This document shows, piece by piece, positions 25,534 through 33,606 of a stretch of DNA of 64,000 nucleotides. The notes under the pieces were generated by a model. It did not search any database, was not told the DNA's origin, and saw only the letters and a list, made by a program, of their open reading frames with translations. Made by a program: the position numbers and the translations under genes. Position 1 is the first letter of the stretch; each line of letters begins with the position of its first letter. The stretch is from an uncultured bacterium. GTDB lineage: Bacteria; Cyanobacteriota; Vampirovibrionia; Gastranaerophilales; Gastranaerophilaceae. The stretch covers positions 1 to 64,000 of the forward strand of contig CASEYJ010000017.1 in assembly GCA_949292175.1 (NCBI GenBank), written 5' to 3'.

Positions 25534-26916
25534 ATGTATAAATTATATTCATACTTCACAAAAGACGGTTCTGTGGGGCTTTTTAGCCCTGAAGATGATG
25601 ATATCTATCACTCTACCTACGGTGCCGCAAGTGAGGCGTATGAAAAATTTATATTCCCTGCAAATATCATTGATTTTCTTTTAACACATGACAGTATAAA
25701 AATTTTAGATATTTGTTTTGGAATTGGTTACAATTCAAAAAGTTTTCTAAATTATTTTTTAAATTTGAAAAATGAAATTTCAAAAAAAAATTTTGCAAAT
25801 CTAACAAAAATCTTATCACCATATAACGATAAGATATATACTAATAATATTTTACACGATATAACAAATAACTACACGATATATTCCGATAATATTTCAG
25901 AAGAAAATTTAATAAAACTCAACGAAAGGTTAAATAATTATAAGGTTTATATCAAAGCGATAGATACAGATAAAGTTCTAGCATATTTATCACCATTTTT
26001 TGTATCAGATCGCACGGAACCACCAAAAAACTATAAATTACCTTTTAAAAATGATAAAATTTCAAAATTTCTATCAAATCAAAAGTGTAAACAAAATTCT
26101 AAAACAGGGAATAGTATAAATTCAGCTGATAGTGATATATCACTAAAAATAAGCGAAAGTTTGATAAAGTATCCGGTAGAATTAAATATAATATTACTGG
26201 ATAAAATCATCCGCAGCAACCCTGACATACTAGAAAACAATGATATTGCCGAATTAATATCGAGCAAAAAATATAGGCAATATTTTAATGGTTATATTTG
26301 CCGTTTATTGGATTTTTATAAATCGAGAGAGTGTAATTATACCCCTCTAAGGCGCATAAAAGCCTTTTTACATAATATATATTATAACCACCTATCAAAA
26401 CGTTATAAAAGAGCATTGAATGAGCCATTATATAAGAACTTTGATTTTGACCTTAAAATTAACGATGCAAGAAGTGAACTCTTAGAGGATAATAATAAGT
26501 ATAATTTTGTATTTTTAGATGCTTTTACACCTGCAAAATGTCCTTGCCTATGGACTGTTGATTTCTTTCGGCTCATATTTGATCATTTAGAAGCGGATGG
26601 AATGATTTTAACATATTCAAATTCGGCAGCAATAAGGAACGCATTTATCGAAGCCGGATTTTGCATTGGAAAAATATTTAATCCTGTTGAAAATAAATTT
26701 ACAGGTACCATTGCTGTCAAAAATAAAACTCTTATAAAACATGAGCTCTCAGAATACGATTTAGGGCTTCTAAAAACTAAATCAGGTATAACTTATCGTG
26801 ATGAAAATTTAAACGGGCAAAATGAGGCTATTATCGCTCGGCATACTGAGGAAGTTAATTCATCAACTCTAATCTCAAGTTCTAAATACATAAAGCAACA
26901 TAAATCTAAAATTTGA
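25534..26916 (+). CDS. MnmC-like SAM-dependent methyltransferase with a large insertion
   Basis: A 460-residue protein. The N-terminus matches the MnmC methyltransferase family (LFSPEDDDIYHSTYGAASEA, then ILDICFGIGYNSKSF as the SAM-binding loop at about residues 58-72). The matching second half of the fold starts only near residue 320 (YNFVFLDAFTPAKCPCLWTV) and continues LEADGMILTYSNSAAIRNAF. Between them lie ~245 residues of Asn/Lys/Ile-rich sequence. The FAD-oxidase half of full MnmC is absent. The family methylates the wobble-uridine side chain of certain tRNAs; whether this version does is inference. AGAGGA precedes the start. No operon partner is evident. Confidence 0.7.
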   Translation: MYKLYSYFTKDGSVGLFSPEDDDIYHSTYGAASEAYEKFIFPANIIDFLLTHDSIKILDICFGIGYNSKSFLNYFLNLKNEISKKNFANLTKILSPYNDKIYTNNILHDITNNYTIYSDNISEENLIKLNERLNNYKVYIKAIDTDKVLAYLSPFFVSDRTEPPKNYKLPFKNDKISKFLSNQKCKQNSKTGNSINSADSDISLKISESLIKYPVELNIILLDKIIRSNPDILENNDIAELISSKKYRQYFNGYICRLLDFYKSRECNYTPLRRIKAFLHNIYYNHLSKRYKRALNEPLYKNFDFDLKINDARSELLEDNNKYNFVFLDAFTPAKCPCLWTVDFFRLIFDHLEADGMILTYSNSAAIRNAFIEAGFCIGKIFNPVENKFTGTIAVKNKTLIKHELSEYDLGLLKTKSGITYRDENLNGQNEAIIARHTEEVNSSTLISSSKYIKQHKSKI

Positions 26917-26990
26917 CATTTTTAAACACATAACATATTATACATATATAGTTTATTGGTATTTGAAAGATTATTATAAGGAGAGCGCGG

Positions 26991-27443
26991 TTGAAAAGGT
27001 TGATTATACTAATGGGTGTACTACTTTTAGCTTCAACACCTGCATTTTCGTCACATTGGGTTCAAGTTGGTCCTCAGCATTTTGTTGACGTTGACACTAT
27101 CAAAAGAAAAGAAAATTTTGAAGGATATCCGCTTAACGGTAGATACTATGTGGCTTGGACAAAAATTGTTGCAGAAAAGAAGCCTATTAAAACAATACTA
27201 AACAAAGATGTTTGGGTTTCTGCAAGCAAAATTCTTTTGGATTGCCAAACAAGATATGTAAGACGTCTTTCTTATTTTGCATATGATGCTAATGGCCATT
27301 CAATTGTTGAGCACAAAATGGTAAATGAGCAATGGCAGCATATTCACCCTGGTACACTACCTTTTGAAACATTAAATTTTGTATGTAGTGGTGATTATGA
27401 ATTGCACAATTTTGATCATTTAGATCATTTGCTAAGACATTAA
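26991..27443 (+). CDS. Exported protein resembling surface-adhesin protein E
   Basis: A 150-residue secreted protein starting at TTG 26991 behind AGGAG with 7-8 nt spacing. A signal peptide (LKRLIILMGVLLLASTPAFS, first residue read as Met) is followed by SHWVQVGPQHFVDVDTIKRK, resembling the short periplasmic/surface family in which a Trp-x-x-Val start leads into a small beta domain (adhesin E-like). Two Cys (in LLDCQTRYV and LNFVCSGDY) could form a disulfide. A palindromic terminator follows. Function beyond export is unknown. Confidence 0.6.
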   Translation: MKRLIILMGVLLLASTPAFSSHWVQVGPQHFVDVDTIKRKENFEGYPLNGRYYVAWTKIVAEKKPIKTILNKDVWVSASKILLDCQTRYVRRLSYFAYDANGHSIVEHKMVNEQWQHIHPGTLPFETLNFVCSGDYELHNFDHLDHLLRH

Positions 27444-27480
27444 ACATAAATTTTATTGGTATATATCGTATTGATACAAC

Positions 27481-27511
27481 AAAAGGTTAATTAATATTAA
27501 TTAACCTTTTT
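27481..27511 (+). terminator. Terminator after the adhesin E-like gene
   Basis: A 14-base inverted repeat (AAAAGGTTAATTAA with its complement) almost without loop, followed by a fifth T. Its right edge touches the predicted -35 of the next gene. Confidence 0.6.
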
Positions 27512-27538
27512 GCTTTAAAATAAGAAAAAAAATATAAT
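27510..27538 (+). promoter_or_regulatory. Leaderless-type promoter of the FAD oxidoreductase gene
   Basis: TTGCTT (27510-27515), 17 nt, TATAAT (27533-27538), then exactly 6 nt to ATG 27545. No Shine-Dalgarno is present, so the mRNA would begin at the start codon. Confidence 0.6.
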
Positions 27539-27544
27539 TTAATT

Positions 27545-28849
27545 ATGAAAAAGTATGATTTAATAGTTGTTGGCGGAGGAACTGCAGGTTGTGCTGCTGC
27601 ATATACGGCCGGCAAATTGGGATTGAAAACTTTAATTATTGAAAAAAATATACACTTGGGTGGTACAATTACGTCAGGACTTGTTGTTCCGGCAATGAAA
27701 TCTTCTGAAAATCAGATAAATACAGAATTTTTCCAAGCGTTGATTGATGAATTACACTCTATTGGTGGACAAATCACTTATTTAGGCAACCCAGGCTGGT
27801 TTAATCCTGAGCTTATGAAAATAGCGCTTGATTCACTTATGGCAAAAGCCAACGTGGATGTTTATTTTGACACACATATTACAGCTATTGAGCATATAGA
27901 TAGAGAGATTAAGTCCATTACAATTTCAAAAGAAATCTTATCAGTATATAACGCTAAGTCACAAACAAAACAAAAGAAGTTATCAGTACCTATCGAGACG
28001 AGATATGTTGTAGACGCGACAGGAAATTGCGAAATTGGAAAATTTTGTGATTGTGAATTTTTAGAAAAAAAATCTGAAAATCAGCCGGTAAGTTTGAGAT
28101 TTATTATGAGCGGTGTTGACTTAAAAACGTTTGGAGACTGGCTTTTAAAGACCGATAGCGACAGAAACACGACAACAGTAGAGGAAATTGACGGATTTAC
28201 ACACCTCTCTACAGCCTATACGTGGGATATGGATAAAAAATGGGCATTACGCCCTCTATTTAAGGACGCAGAGGCAAAAGGGGAGCTAAAACCACACGAC
28301 AGTAACTATTTTCAGATATTTACAGTAGCTGGAATGCCTAATACTGTTGCGTTTAACTGCCCTCGCATCATTGACTACAATGAAGCTCTTGCGGTGAAAG
28401 ATGTCTCAAAAGCCTTGATATTAGCGAGAAAGACGATATATAGGTTATCAAATTTTTGTAAAAAATATTTTCCTGGATTTGAGAATGCATATATCTCAAA
28501 CATTGCCGATATGCTTGGTGTTAGAACCTCTAGACGCATAAAGGGTAAATATGTGTACACTATGGAAGACATAGTTTCTGGCAAGACATTTGAGCACCCA
28601 ATTGTGATTGCAAATTACCCAATAGATGTTCACTCTAAGAAAAAGAATGCTTCTACATTAAAAATGGTTCAAGATTATCAAATACCTATTGAGTGTACAA
28701 TGTCAGCTGATATTGACAATTTATTTGTTGCCGGAAGATGTATATCTGCTGATTTTATGGCTCAAGGAGCGCTTAGAGTACAGACAAGCTGCTTCTCAAT
28801 GGGCGAAGGAATTGCAAAGTTCATTGCACAAAAATTAGCAAATGATTAA
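27545..28849 (+). CDS. FAD-dependent oxidoreductase (FAD_oxidored family)
   Basis: A 434-residue flavoprotein. The N-terminal dinucleotide fold is clear: VVGGGTAGCAAAYTAGKLGL (about residues 7-26) with the acidic strand end IIEKN, then GGTITSGLVVPAMKS. A second conserved site, VVDATGNCEIGKFCDC, matches the ATG motif of this family, and LFVAGRCISADFMAQGALRV near the end closes the FAD site. Members often come from gene clusters acting on sugars or organic acids, but no substrate can be assigned. The gene lies tail to tail with the flavoprotein at 28851, one nt apart, and has its own leaderless promoter. Confidence 0.8.
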   Translation: MKKYDLIVVGGGTAGCAAAYTAGKLGLKTLIIEKNIHLGGTITSGLVVPAMKSSENQINTEFFQALIDELHSIGGQITYLGNPGWFNPELMKIALDSLMAKANVDVYFDTHITAIEHIDREIKSITISKEILSVYNAKSQTKQKKLSVPIETRYVVDATGNCEIGKFCDCEFLEKKSENQPVSLRFIMSGVDLKTFGDWLLKTDSDRNTTTVEEIDGFTHLSTAYTWDMDKKWALRPLFKDAEAKGELKPHDSNYFQIFTVAGMPNTVAFNCPRIIDYNEALAVKDVSKALILARKTIYRLSNFCKKYFPGFENAYISNIADMLGVRTSRRIKGKYVYTMEDIVSGKTFEHPIVIANYPIDVHSKKKNASTLKMVQDYQIPIECTMSADIDNLFVAGRCISADFMAQGALRVQTSCFSMGEGIAKFIAQKLAND

Positions 28850-28850
28850 A

Positions 28851-30209
28851 TCACTTTGAATCAACCTGAGCAATAAGAATTTGAGCAGCATCGAGCAAGG
28901 GATCAATTGTTGTTGAAAATGGCGGTGCGTAGGTAAGATCATTACGTGCAAATTCATCAACGGTTAGCCCGCCAAGTAGAGCTGTTGTCAGTGTATTAAT
29001 TCTTTTGTCACTATCACCAACACCCATTGCTTGCCCACCAAGTAACTTACCTGTTTTTTTATCCGCAATAAGTTTTATCGTAATGTCATTTGCATCAGGC
29101 ATATACCCAACTTTATCGTGTTTTGTTACCTTTGCAACCGCGACTGAATAACCTAATTTCTCTGCAACACGCTCGGTAAGTCCCGTCATAGCAATAGTTA
29201 AATTTAAGCATCTAGTAACGGCAGAAGACAAAACCCCATGAAATTCATTAAAACCACCACAAGCATTAATTGCAGCACATCGTCCCTCTTTATTTGCATT
29301 AGACCCAAGCGGCATCCACACAGGAGTTTGACTTATTAATTGAGTCTCTTCACAACAATCTCCACAAGCATAAATATCTGACTCAGAAGTCTCCATTTGC
29401 TTATTCACTTTAATTGCGCCTGTTATACCTAATTTAATCCCTGCATCAACAGCTAACTGCACATTTGGCTTAACTCCAGCGCAAATAATTACCATATCAG
29501 CCTCATAAACGTCACCATTTGAAGTTTCAACCGTATGCACACCATCTTCATCACCACAAAATTCAGTAACCGCCTGATCTGTGATAAGAGTAAAACGACC
29601 TGCATTAATTGAATCCAAATGTTCCTCAACGAGTACCGACATATCTTCATCAAGAACAGGCATTATATGACTTCCTCGCTCAATGAGAGTTGTATGAATA
29701 TTATTTCTCACAAGCGCCTCTAACATCTCAATGCCGATATATCCACCCCCAATAATTACTGCACGCTTACAGTCCGGTAACCGCTTCTTTATATTAATTG
29801 CATCATTAATAGTTCTGACACTAAAGATGTTTTTAAAGCAATTATTCTTAATTGGTGGAATAATTGGAGAAGCACCTGTCGCAATAATTAATTTGTCATA
29901 CTCTACCAAAAACGAAATATTAGCCTCTATATCATGCACCAGAACTTGCTTAGAGACCGGAATAATTTTAGTGACCTTATGAAGCAGATGAACATTTATG
30001 CCGCCAGCTCGAAATTCTTCAGGAGAACGAACCAACAAAGTGCGATAGTCATCAAAGTTTCCTTCAACATAATAAGGAATACCACATGCAGAATAAGAGA
30101 CGTGTGTATCTTCGGTATAAATATCAATCTCTGCGTCAGGAAGTATTCTTTTTGCTTTAGCAGCAGCCTTTGCACCGGCTGCAACACCACCAATAATTAC
30201 AATTTTCAT
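28851..30209 (-). CDS. CoA-disulfide reductase / NADH oxidase-like flavoprotein
   Basis: A 452-residue pyridine nucleotide-disulfide oxidoreductase of the single-cysteine group. Starting at ATG 30209 it reads MKIVIIGGVAAGAKAAAKAK (FAD loop) and SYSACGIPYYV with Cys42 in the position of the redox-active cysteine of CoA-disulfide reductase, NADH oxidase and NADH peroxidase. RAVIIGGGYIGIEMLEAL near residue 150 binds NAD(P)H, IYACGDCCE is the second FAD motif, and the C-terminal dimer domain has DLTYAPPFSTTIDPLLDAAQ. Which of the group reactions it performs cannot be told from sequence; oxygen or thiol stress defence is likely. A -10-like TATTCT lies 6 nt before the ATG. Confidence 0.87.
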   Translation of the reverse strand: MKIVIIGGVAAGAKAAAKAKRILPDAEIDIYTEDTHVSYSACGIPYYVEGNFDDYRTLLVRSPEEFRAGGINVHLLHKVTKIIPVSKQVLVHDIEANISFLVEYDKLIIATGASPIIPPIKNNCFKNIFSVRTINDAINIKKRLPDCKRAVIIGGGYIGIEMLEALVRNNIHTTLIERGSHIMPVLDEDMSVLVEEHLDSINAGRFTLITDQAVTEFCGDEDGVHTVETSNGDVYEADMVIICAGVKPNVQLAVDAGIKLGITGAIKVNKQMETSESDIYACGDCCEETQLISQTPVWMPLGSNANKEGRCAAINACGGFNEFHGVLSSAVTRCLNLTIAMTGLTERVAEKLGYSVAVAKVTKHDKVGYMPDANDITIKLIADKKTGKLLGGQAMGVGDSDKRINTLTTALLGGLTVDEFARNDLTYAPPFSTTIDPLLDAAQILIAQVDSK

Positions 30210-30215
30210 ACTCAA

Positions 30216-30221
30216 AGAATA
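30216..30221 (-). promoter_or_regulatory. Possible leaderless -10 box of the CoA-disulfide reductase-like gene
   Basis: TATTCT on the minus strand, 6 nt before ATG 30209, with no Shine-Dalgarno. The match is weaker than elsewhere and no good -35 is visible, but spacing equals the other cases. Confidence 0.4.
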
Positions 30222-30268
30222 CAAAAATATGTTTCTTTTTTGTATTGCCTAACCAGAGAAAATTCAGA

Positions 30269-30409
30269 CTAATTTATTCCAGAAGTTCCTAAGATACATT
30301 CACGCATAAATTCACAATATGAATCTAAATCACTTTTAAATTCCTCAGCTTTATCGACAAGATTTTGTAAATCAACGATAATACCTTCTTTTTTAAGATC
30401 TTCAAACAT
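30269..30409 (-). CDS. Small 46-aa acidic protein, unknown function
   Basis: Minus-strand ORF from ATG 30409: MFEDLKKEGIIVDLQNLVDK... ending CILGTSGIN. GGAG at 30419-30422 gives a 9-nt spacing. It occupies the gap between the flavoprotein and the ABC permease and is predicted to form one amphipathic helix. Two Cys are present (SYCEF, RECIL). No family recognised. Confidence 0.5.
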   Translation of the reverse strand: MFEDLKKEGIIVDLQNLVDKAEEFKSDLDSYCEFMRECILGTSGIN

Positions 30410-30496
30410 GTATAATTTCTCCACTAATCTACATGTTTTGGTACGGCAAAAAATAACGAAACTTTAGAAATTTAAAATATATTTTACAAAATTTAA

Positions 30497-31381
30497 CTAA
30501 TTATTTTCGCTGTAAACAAGTTTTTTTCTTAAATTCCACTGAATCAAAGTAAGCACAAGAATTATACTGAATAAAACATACGCCAATGCCGAAGCTCTAC
30601 CAATATTAAAGTACTCAAAAGCATTCTTATAAATTGCATAAACAAGCACATTGGTGCTATCTAAAGGTCCACCCTGAGTCATCAAGTATATCAGATCAAA
30701 TACTTGGAATGAGCTTATTGCAGTAATTATGACAACAAAAAATATAGTGGGAGAAAGCATTGGAATAGTAACATTTTTGAATGTTTGCACAGAATTTGCA
30801 CCATCAATTTTCGCAGCTTCAAAAAGACTTTGAGAAATACCGCCAAGCGCAGACAAAAATATAATCATATTATACCCTATAAGCTTCCAAACTGAAACAA
30901 TTATCATTGCCGGCATTGCATAATGAGTATCATAAAGCCAATTTATATGGAGCTGTAATATATTATTCAAAAAGCTTATGTTAGGATCAAAAATCCATTC
31001 CCATACAATCCCGATAACAATCATTGGAGTAATAAAAGGTAAAAAATATGCGGTTTTGTAAAACTCACTTCCCCTAACTTTGGAATTTATAATTGCAGCA
31101 AGTACAAGCGGAATAATAACACCGAAAACAGAAGTTGCAACTGCAAAAACAATTGTATTTATGAGAATTTTAAAAAACAAAGCATCAGAAAAAATTTCAC
31201 GATAATTTTCCAATCCAACAAATTCAATAGGATTAAGCAAATCCCATTTGGCAAAACTTAATCCAAATGAACAGATAACCGGAATAACAATAAAAATTAA
31301 AGTCCCAATAAGAGCCGGAAGAATAAACACCCATCCTGCGGCACTTTGGCTATTTAATATTTTATCCAAAAACTTTTTCAT
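30497..31381 (-). CDS. Sugar ABC transporter permease, MalF/UgpA type (orphan)
   Basis: A 294-residue inner-membrane permease with about six membrane segments (GWVFILPALIGTLIFIVIPV first). The EAA loop that docks the ATPase is EAAKIDGANSVQTFKNVTIP, about residues 190-209, typical of carbohydrate-uptake (CUT1) permeases. Start is ATG 31381, which has TATAAT 6 nt upstream. The usual partners, a second MalG-like permease, binding protein and MalK-like ATPase, are not adjacent in this window; an orphan location is unusual. It is divergent from the phosphomannomutase gene. Substrate unknown. Confidence 0.85.
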   Translation of the reverse strand: MKKFLDKILNSQSAAGWVFILPALIGTLIFIVIPVICSFGLSFAKWDLLNPIEFVGLENYREIFSDALFFKILINTIVFAVATSVFGVIIPLVLAAIINSKVRGSEFYKTAYFLPFITPMIVIGIVWEWIFDPNISFLNNILQLHINWLYDTHYAMPAMIIVSVWKLIGYNMIIFLSALGGISQSLFEAAKIDGANSVQTFKNVTIPMLSPTIFFVVIITAISSFQVFDLIYLMTQGGPLDSTNVLVYAIYKNAFEYFNIGRASALAYVLFSIILVLTLIQWNLRKKLVYSENN

Positions 31382-31387
31382 GGTATA

Positions 31388-31393
31388 ATTATA
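31388..31393 (-). promoter_or_regulatory. Leaderless-type -10 box of the ABC permease gene
   Basis: Perfect TATAAT on the minus strand, exactly 6 nt before ATG 31381; no Shine-Dalgarno and no convincing -35. Confidence 0.5.
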
Positions 31394-31421
31394 CAATAAA
31401 TGAGAGAATTAGGGAGATAAA

Positions 31422-32900
31422 ATGATGGATAATAAATTTGATCACGCATTTGGAAAGAACGATATTAGAGGTATATATGGCGATGATATCACCGAAGAAC
31501 TTTTCTATAACGTTGGTAGAGGATACGTTAAATATTTAAAAGAACAATCTGGTGAAGAAGAAACCTCAATGTATCTTACAGTTTGTATGGATGCCAGAAC
31601 ACATTCTCCATCACTTTCAAAAGCATTACAAGCAGGCATAACATCAACAGGAGCACACGTAATTGATTTGGGACTTGCCCCAACTCCAATTGGCTACTAT
31701 TCTGAAGTTGTTGGAGTACCGTCAAATTTAACTGATGGCAAAAAAGTTATTGCAGCTTGTATTATTACAGCAAGCCACAACCCTAAAGAATACAACGGAA
31801 TGAAGATGACATTCCGCAATCAAACGTTGTCAGAAACCCAAATCAAGGAAGTAAAAACAATTACACTGGCAAATTGGACAGATGATATTCAACCGGTACA
31901 TGCTGAGCTTGTTCAACAATACAATATTATCCCTTCATACATCGAAGATATGAAATCACGCTTTGGTAACATTGGAAAAGGTGTTAAAGTTGTCGTTGAC
32001 AGTGCCAATGCAACGGGAGGTATTGTTGGACCTGAACTATACAGAGAACTTGGATGTGAAGTTGTAGAATTATTTTCTGAACCTGATGGCACATTCCCTA
32101 ATCACCACCCAAATCCTAGTGTTGAAAAAACATTAGATACACTTAAAGCAACTGTGATTAAAGAAAAGGCAGATATAGGAATTGCATATGACGGTGATAG
32201 CGACAGAATTGGTGTAATCGATAACTGCGGTAAGTTCTTAACAGGAGATAAACTTCTTTTGATCTACGCAACTGAACTTATCAAAGAATGTAAAAAAGAT
32301 GGTATTTGTCCAAAAGTGGTAAGTGAAGTTAAATGTTCTCAAGTGCTTTACGATACAATTAATAAAATTGGCGGCGAGGCTATAATGTGCAAAACAGGCC
32401 ACGGTTATATTAAATCCAAAATGAAAGAAACTGGTGCTATTCTTGCCGGAGAAATGAGTGGTCACACATTCTTTAAAGATAAATACTTTGGCTTTGATGA
32501 TGCTATATACGCCGGCTGCAGAATTATCGAAGTTATAGCAAAAAATAGAAAAGAAAACCCTGAGTTTACTATTTGCGACATGCTAAAACCTTTCGATAAA
32601 GTATATTCGTCACCAGAACTTAGATATCCTTGCCCTAATAAGCTAAAAAAATCAACTTTGGAAGCTGTTAAGGAAAAAGTAAACAACAATAAGAACATAT
32701 TCGGAACAGAAATAAAGGATATCATTACCCTTGATGGTATGAGAATTGTCTTTGACGGCGGATTCGCACTAATCAGACAAAGTAATACAGAACCTGTATT
32801 TACACTTCGTTTTGAAGCTGAAAACAAAGAAAAGTGTGAACAATTGCAATCAGCAATGACCGGCATGCTTGATGATGTTCTAAAAACAACAGTTAAATAA
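31422..32900 (+). CDS. Phosphomannomutase/phosphoglucomutase
   Basis: Alpha-D-phosphohexomutase of 492 residues that interconverts hexose 6- and 1-phosphates. Active-site serine loop TASHNPKEYNGMK (phosphoserine Ser118), metal loop AYDGDSDRIGVID (DGDSDR at 257-262), sugar-binding GEMSGHTFF and phosphate-binding RQSNTEPVFTLRFE are intact. It resembles AlgC/ManB enzymes that accept mannose and glucose. It would supply mannose-1-phosphate to ManC at 11580-12962. AGGGAG precedes the start. Its stop overlaps the convergent XRE gene by 8 nt. Confidence 0.92.
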   Translation: MMDNKFDHAFGKNDIRGIYGDDITEELFYNVGRGYVKYLKEQSGEEETSMYLTVCMDARTHSPSLSKALQAGITSTGAHVIDLGLAPTPIGYYSEVVGVPSNLTDGKKVIAACIITASHNPKEYNGMKMTFRNQTLSETQIKEVKTITLANWTDDIQPVHAELVQQYNIIPSYIEDMKSRFGNIGKGVKVVVDSANATGGIVGPELYRELGCEVVELFSEPDGTFPNHHPNPSVEKTLDTLKATVIKEKADIGIAYDGDSDRIGVIDNCGKFLTGDKLLLIYATELIKECKKDGICPKVVSEVKCSQVLYDTINKIGGEAIMCKTGHGYIKSKMKETGAILAGEMSGHTFFKDKYFGFDDAIYAGCRIIEVIAKNRKENPEFTICDMLKPFDKVYSSPELRYPCPNKLKKSTLEAVKEKVNNNKNIFGTEIKDIITLDGMRIVFDGGFALIRQSNTEPVFTLRFEAENKEKCEQLQSAMTGMLDDVLKTTVK

Positions 32901-33138
32901 AAATCTGCTCATCAGAAATAAGTTCAGCCGGACTATAACCGAGAGCTCGTGAAATCTTCTCTACAACATCCAAAGTAGGTGAAGATAGTTGTCCCTCAAT
33001 CTGAGCAAGTGTAGATTTACCAATTCCAGCGAATTGTGCAAGTTTTTCTTGTGAAAAGCCTCTGCGAATTCGCTCGAATTTTATTCTCATTGCAAATTCT
33101 TGGGCTAACCTGGAAATCTTTTTTGTACGTTTTTTCAT
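32893..33138 (-). CDS. XRE-family helix-turn-helix regulator
   Basis: An 81-residue DNA-binding protein. The helix-turn-helix spans about residues 17-72: IKFERIRRGFSQEKLAQFAG, then IGKSTLAQIEGQLSSPTLDV and VEKISRALGYSPAEL. The N-terminus is strongly basic. No second domain. Start is ATG 33138 preceded by an extended -10 and no Shine-Dalgarno. Target genes are unknown; it sits tail to tail with phosphomannomutase. Confidence 0.85.
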   Translation of the reverse strand: MKKRTKKISRLAQEFAMRIKFERIRRGFSQEKLAQFAGIGKSTLAQIEGQLSSPTLDVVEKISRALGYSPAELISDEQIFI

Positions 33139-33144
33139 AACCGA

Positions 33145-33153
33145 ATTCTAGCA
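33145..33153 (-). promoter_or_regulatory. Extended -10 of the XRE regulator, leaderless type
   Basis: TGC-TAGAAT on the minus strand (33153 to 33145) fits an extended -10 (TGn before the hexamer), with exactly 6 nt to the ATG. Confidence 0.5.
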
Positions 33154-33176
33154 TAAATATAATCTGAAATTTTAGC

Positions 33177-33210
33177 AAAAAAAACCTGATTTTAGGGGAT
33201 AAAATCAGGT
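33177..33210 (-). terminator. Rho-independent terminator for the 33262-33429 gene
   Basis: A perfect 11-pair stem (ACCTGATTTTA with its complement) and five-base loop, followed on the minus strand by eight T. It lies about 50 nt beyond the stop of the 55-codon ORF, supporting that ORF as a separate transcript. Confidence 0.85.
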
Positions 33211-33261
33211 GCAAAATTTGTAGGGGAAAAATTAATTGGAGTTATATATTAGAAAAACTTT

Positions 33262-33429
33262 TTATATCAAATGAAGAGCTTGCTTATTGGCAACTGCAAT
33301 GAAGTTCATTTGAGCTAGTAAAACTTCAGATCTGTCAACAAAGTTTTCAGCCTTTGTATTAGTTGTAATTTGATCTTTATACATATCATTAAGCTTTTGA
33401 TCGATTTTCTTTAAGTTAGCTACTGCCAT
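33262..33429 (-). CDS. Small 55-aa protein, unknown function
   Basis: Minus-strand ORF from ATG 33429: MAVANLKKIDQKLNDMYKDQ... ending NKQALHLI. A GAGAGG Shine-Dalgarno lies about 7 nt upstream and a strong terminator follows, so it is a complete monocistronic gene. The product is predicted to be almost entirely helical, without a signal peptide. I recognise no family. The remaining 33430-33606 contains only AT-rich promoter-like sequence. Confidence 0.6.
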   Translation of the reverse strand: MAVANLKKIDQKLNDMYKDQITTNTKAENFVDRSEVLLAQMNFIAVANKQALHLI

Positions 33430-33606
33430 CTTATTGCCTCTCTTCTTATTTGCTCTCTGTGTATATATAAAGTATATACAAATTTAAAAATTTCACTAAG
33501 AAGGTATTTTGTTACATTTCTTTACAAAACCTAAAATAAAACCGTACAAACCGCAATTTTAAAAGCTAAAATGTTTTTATACTAATATAGGGGAAAATAG
33601 TAAGTA

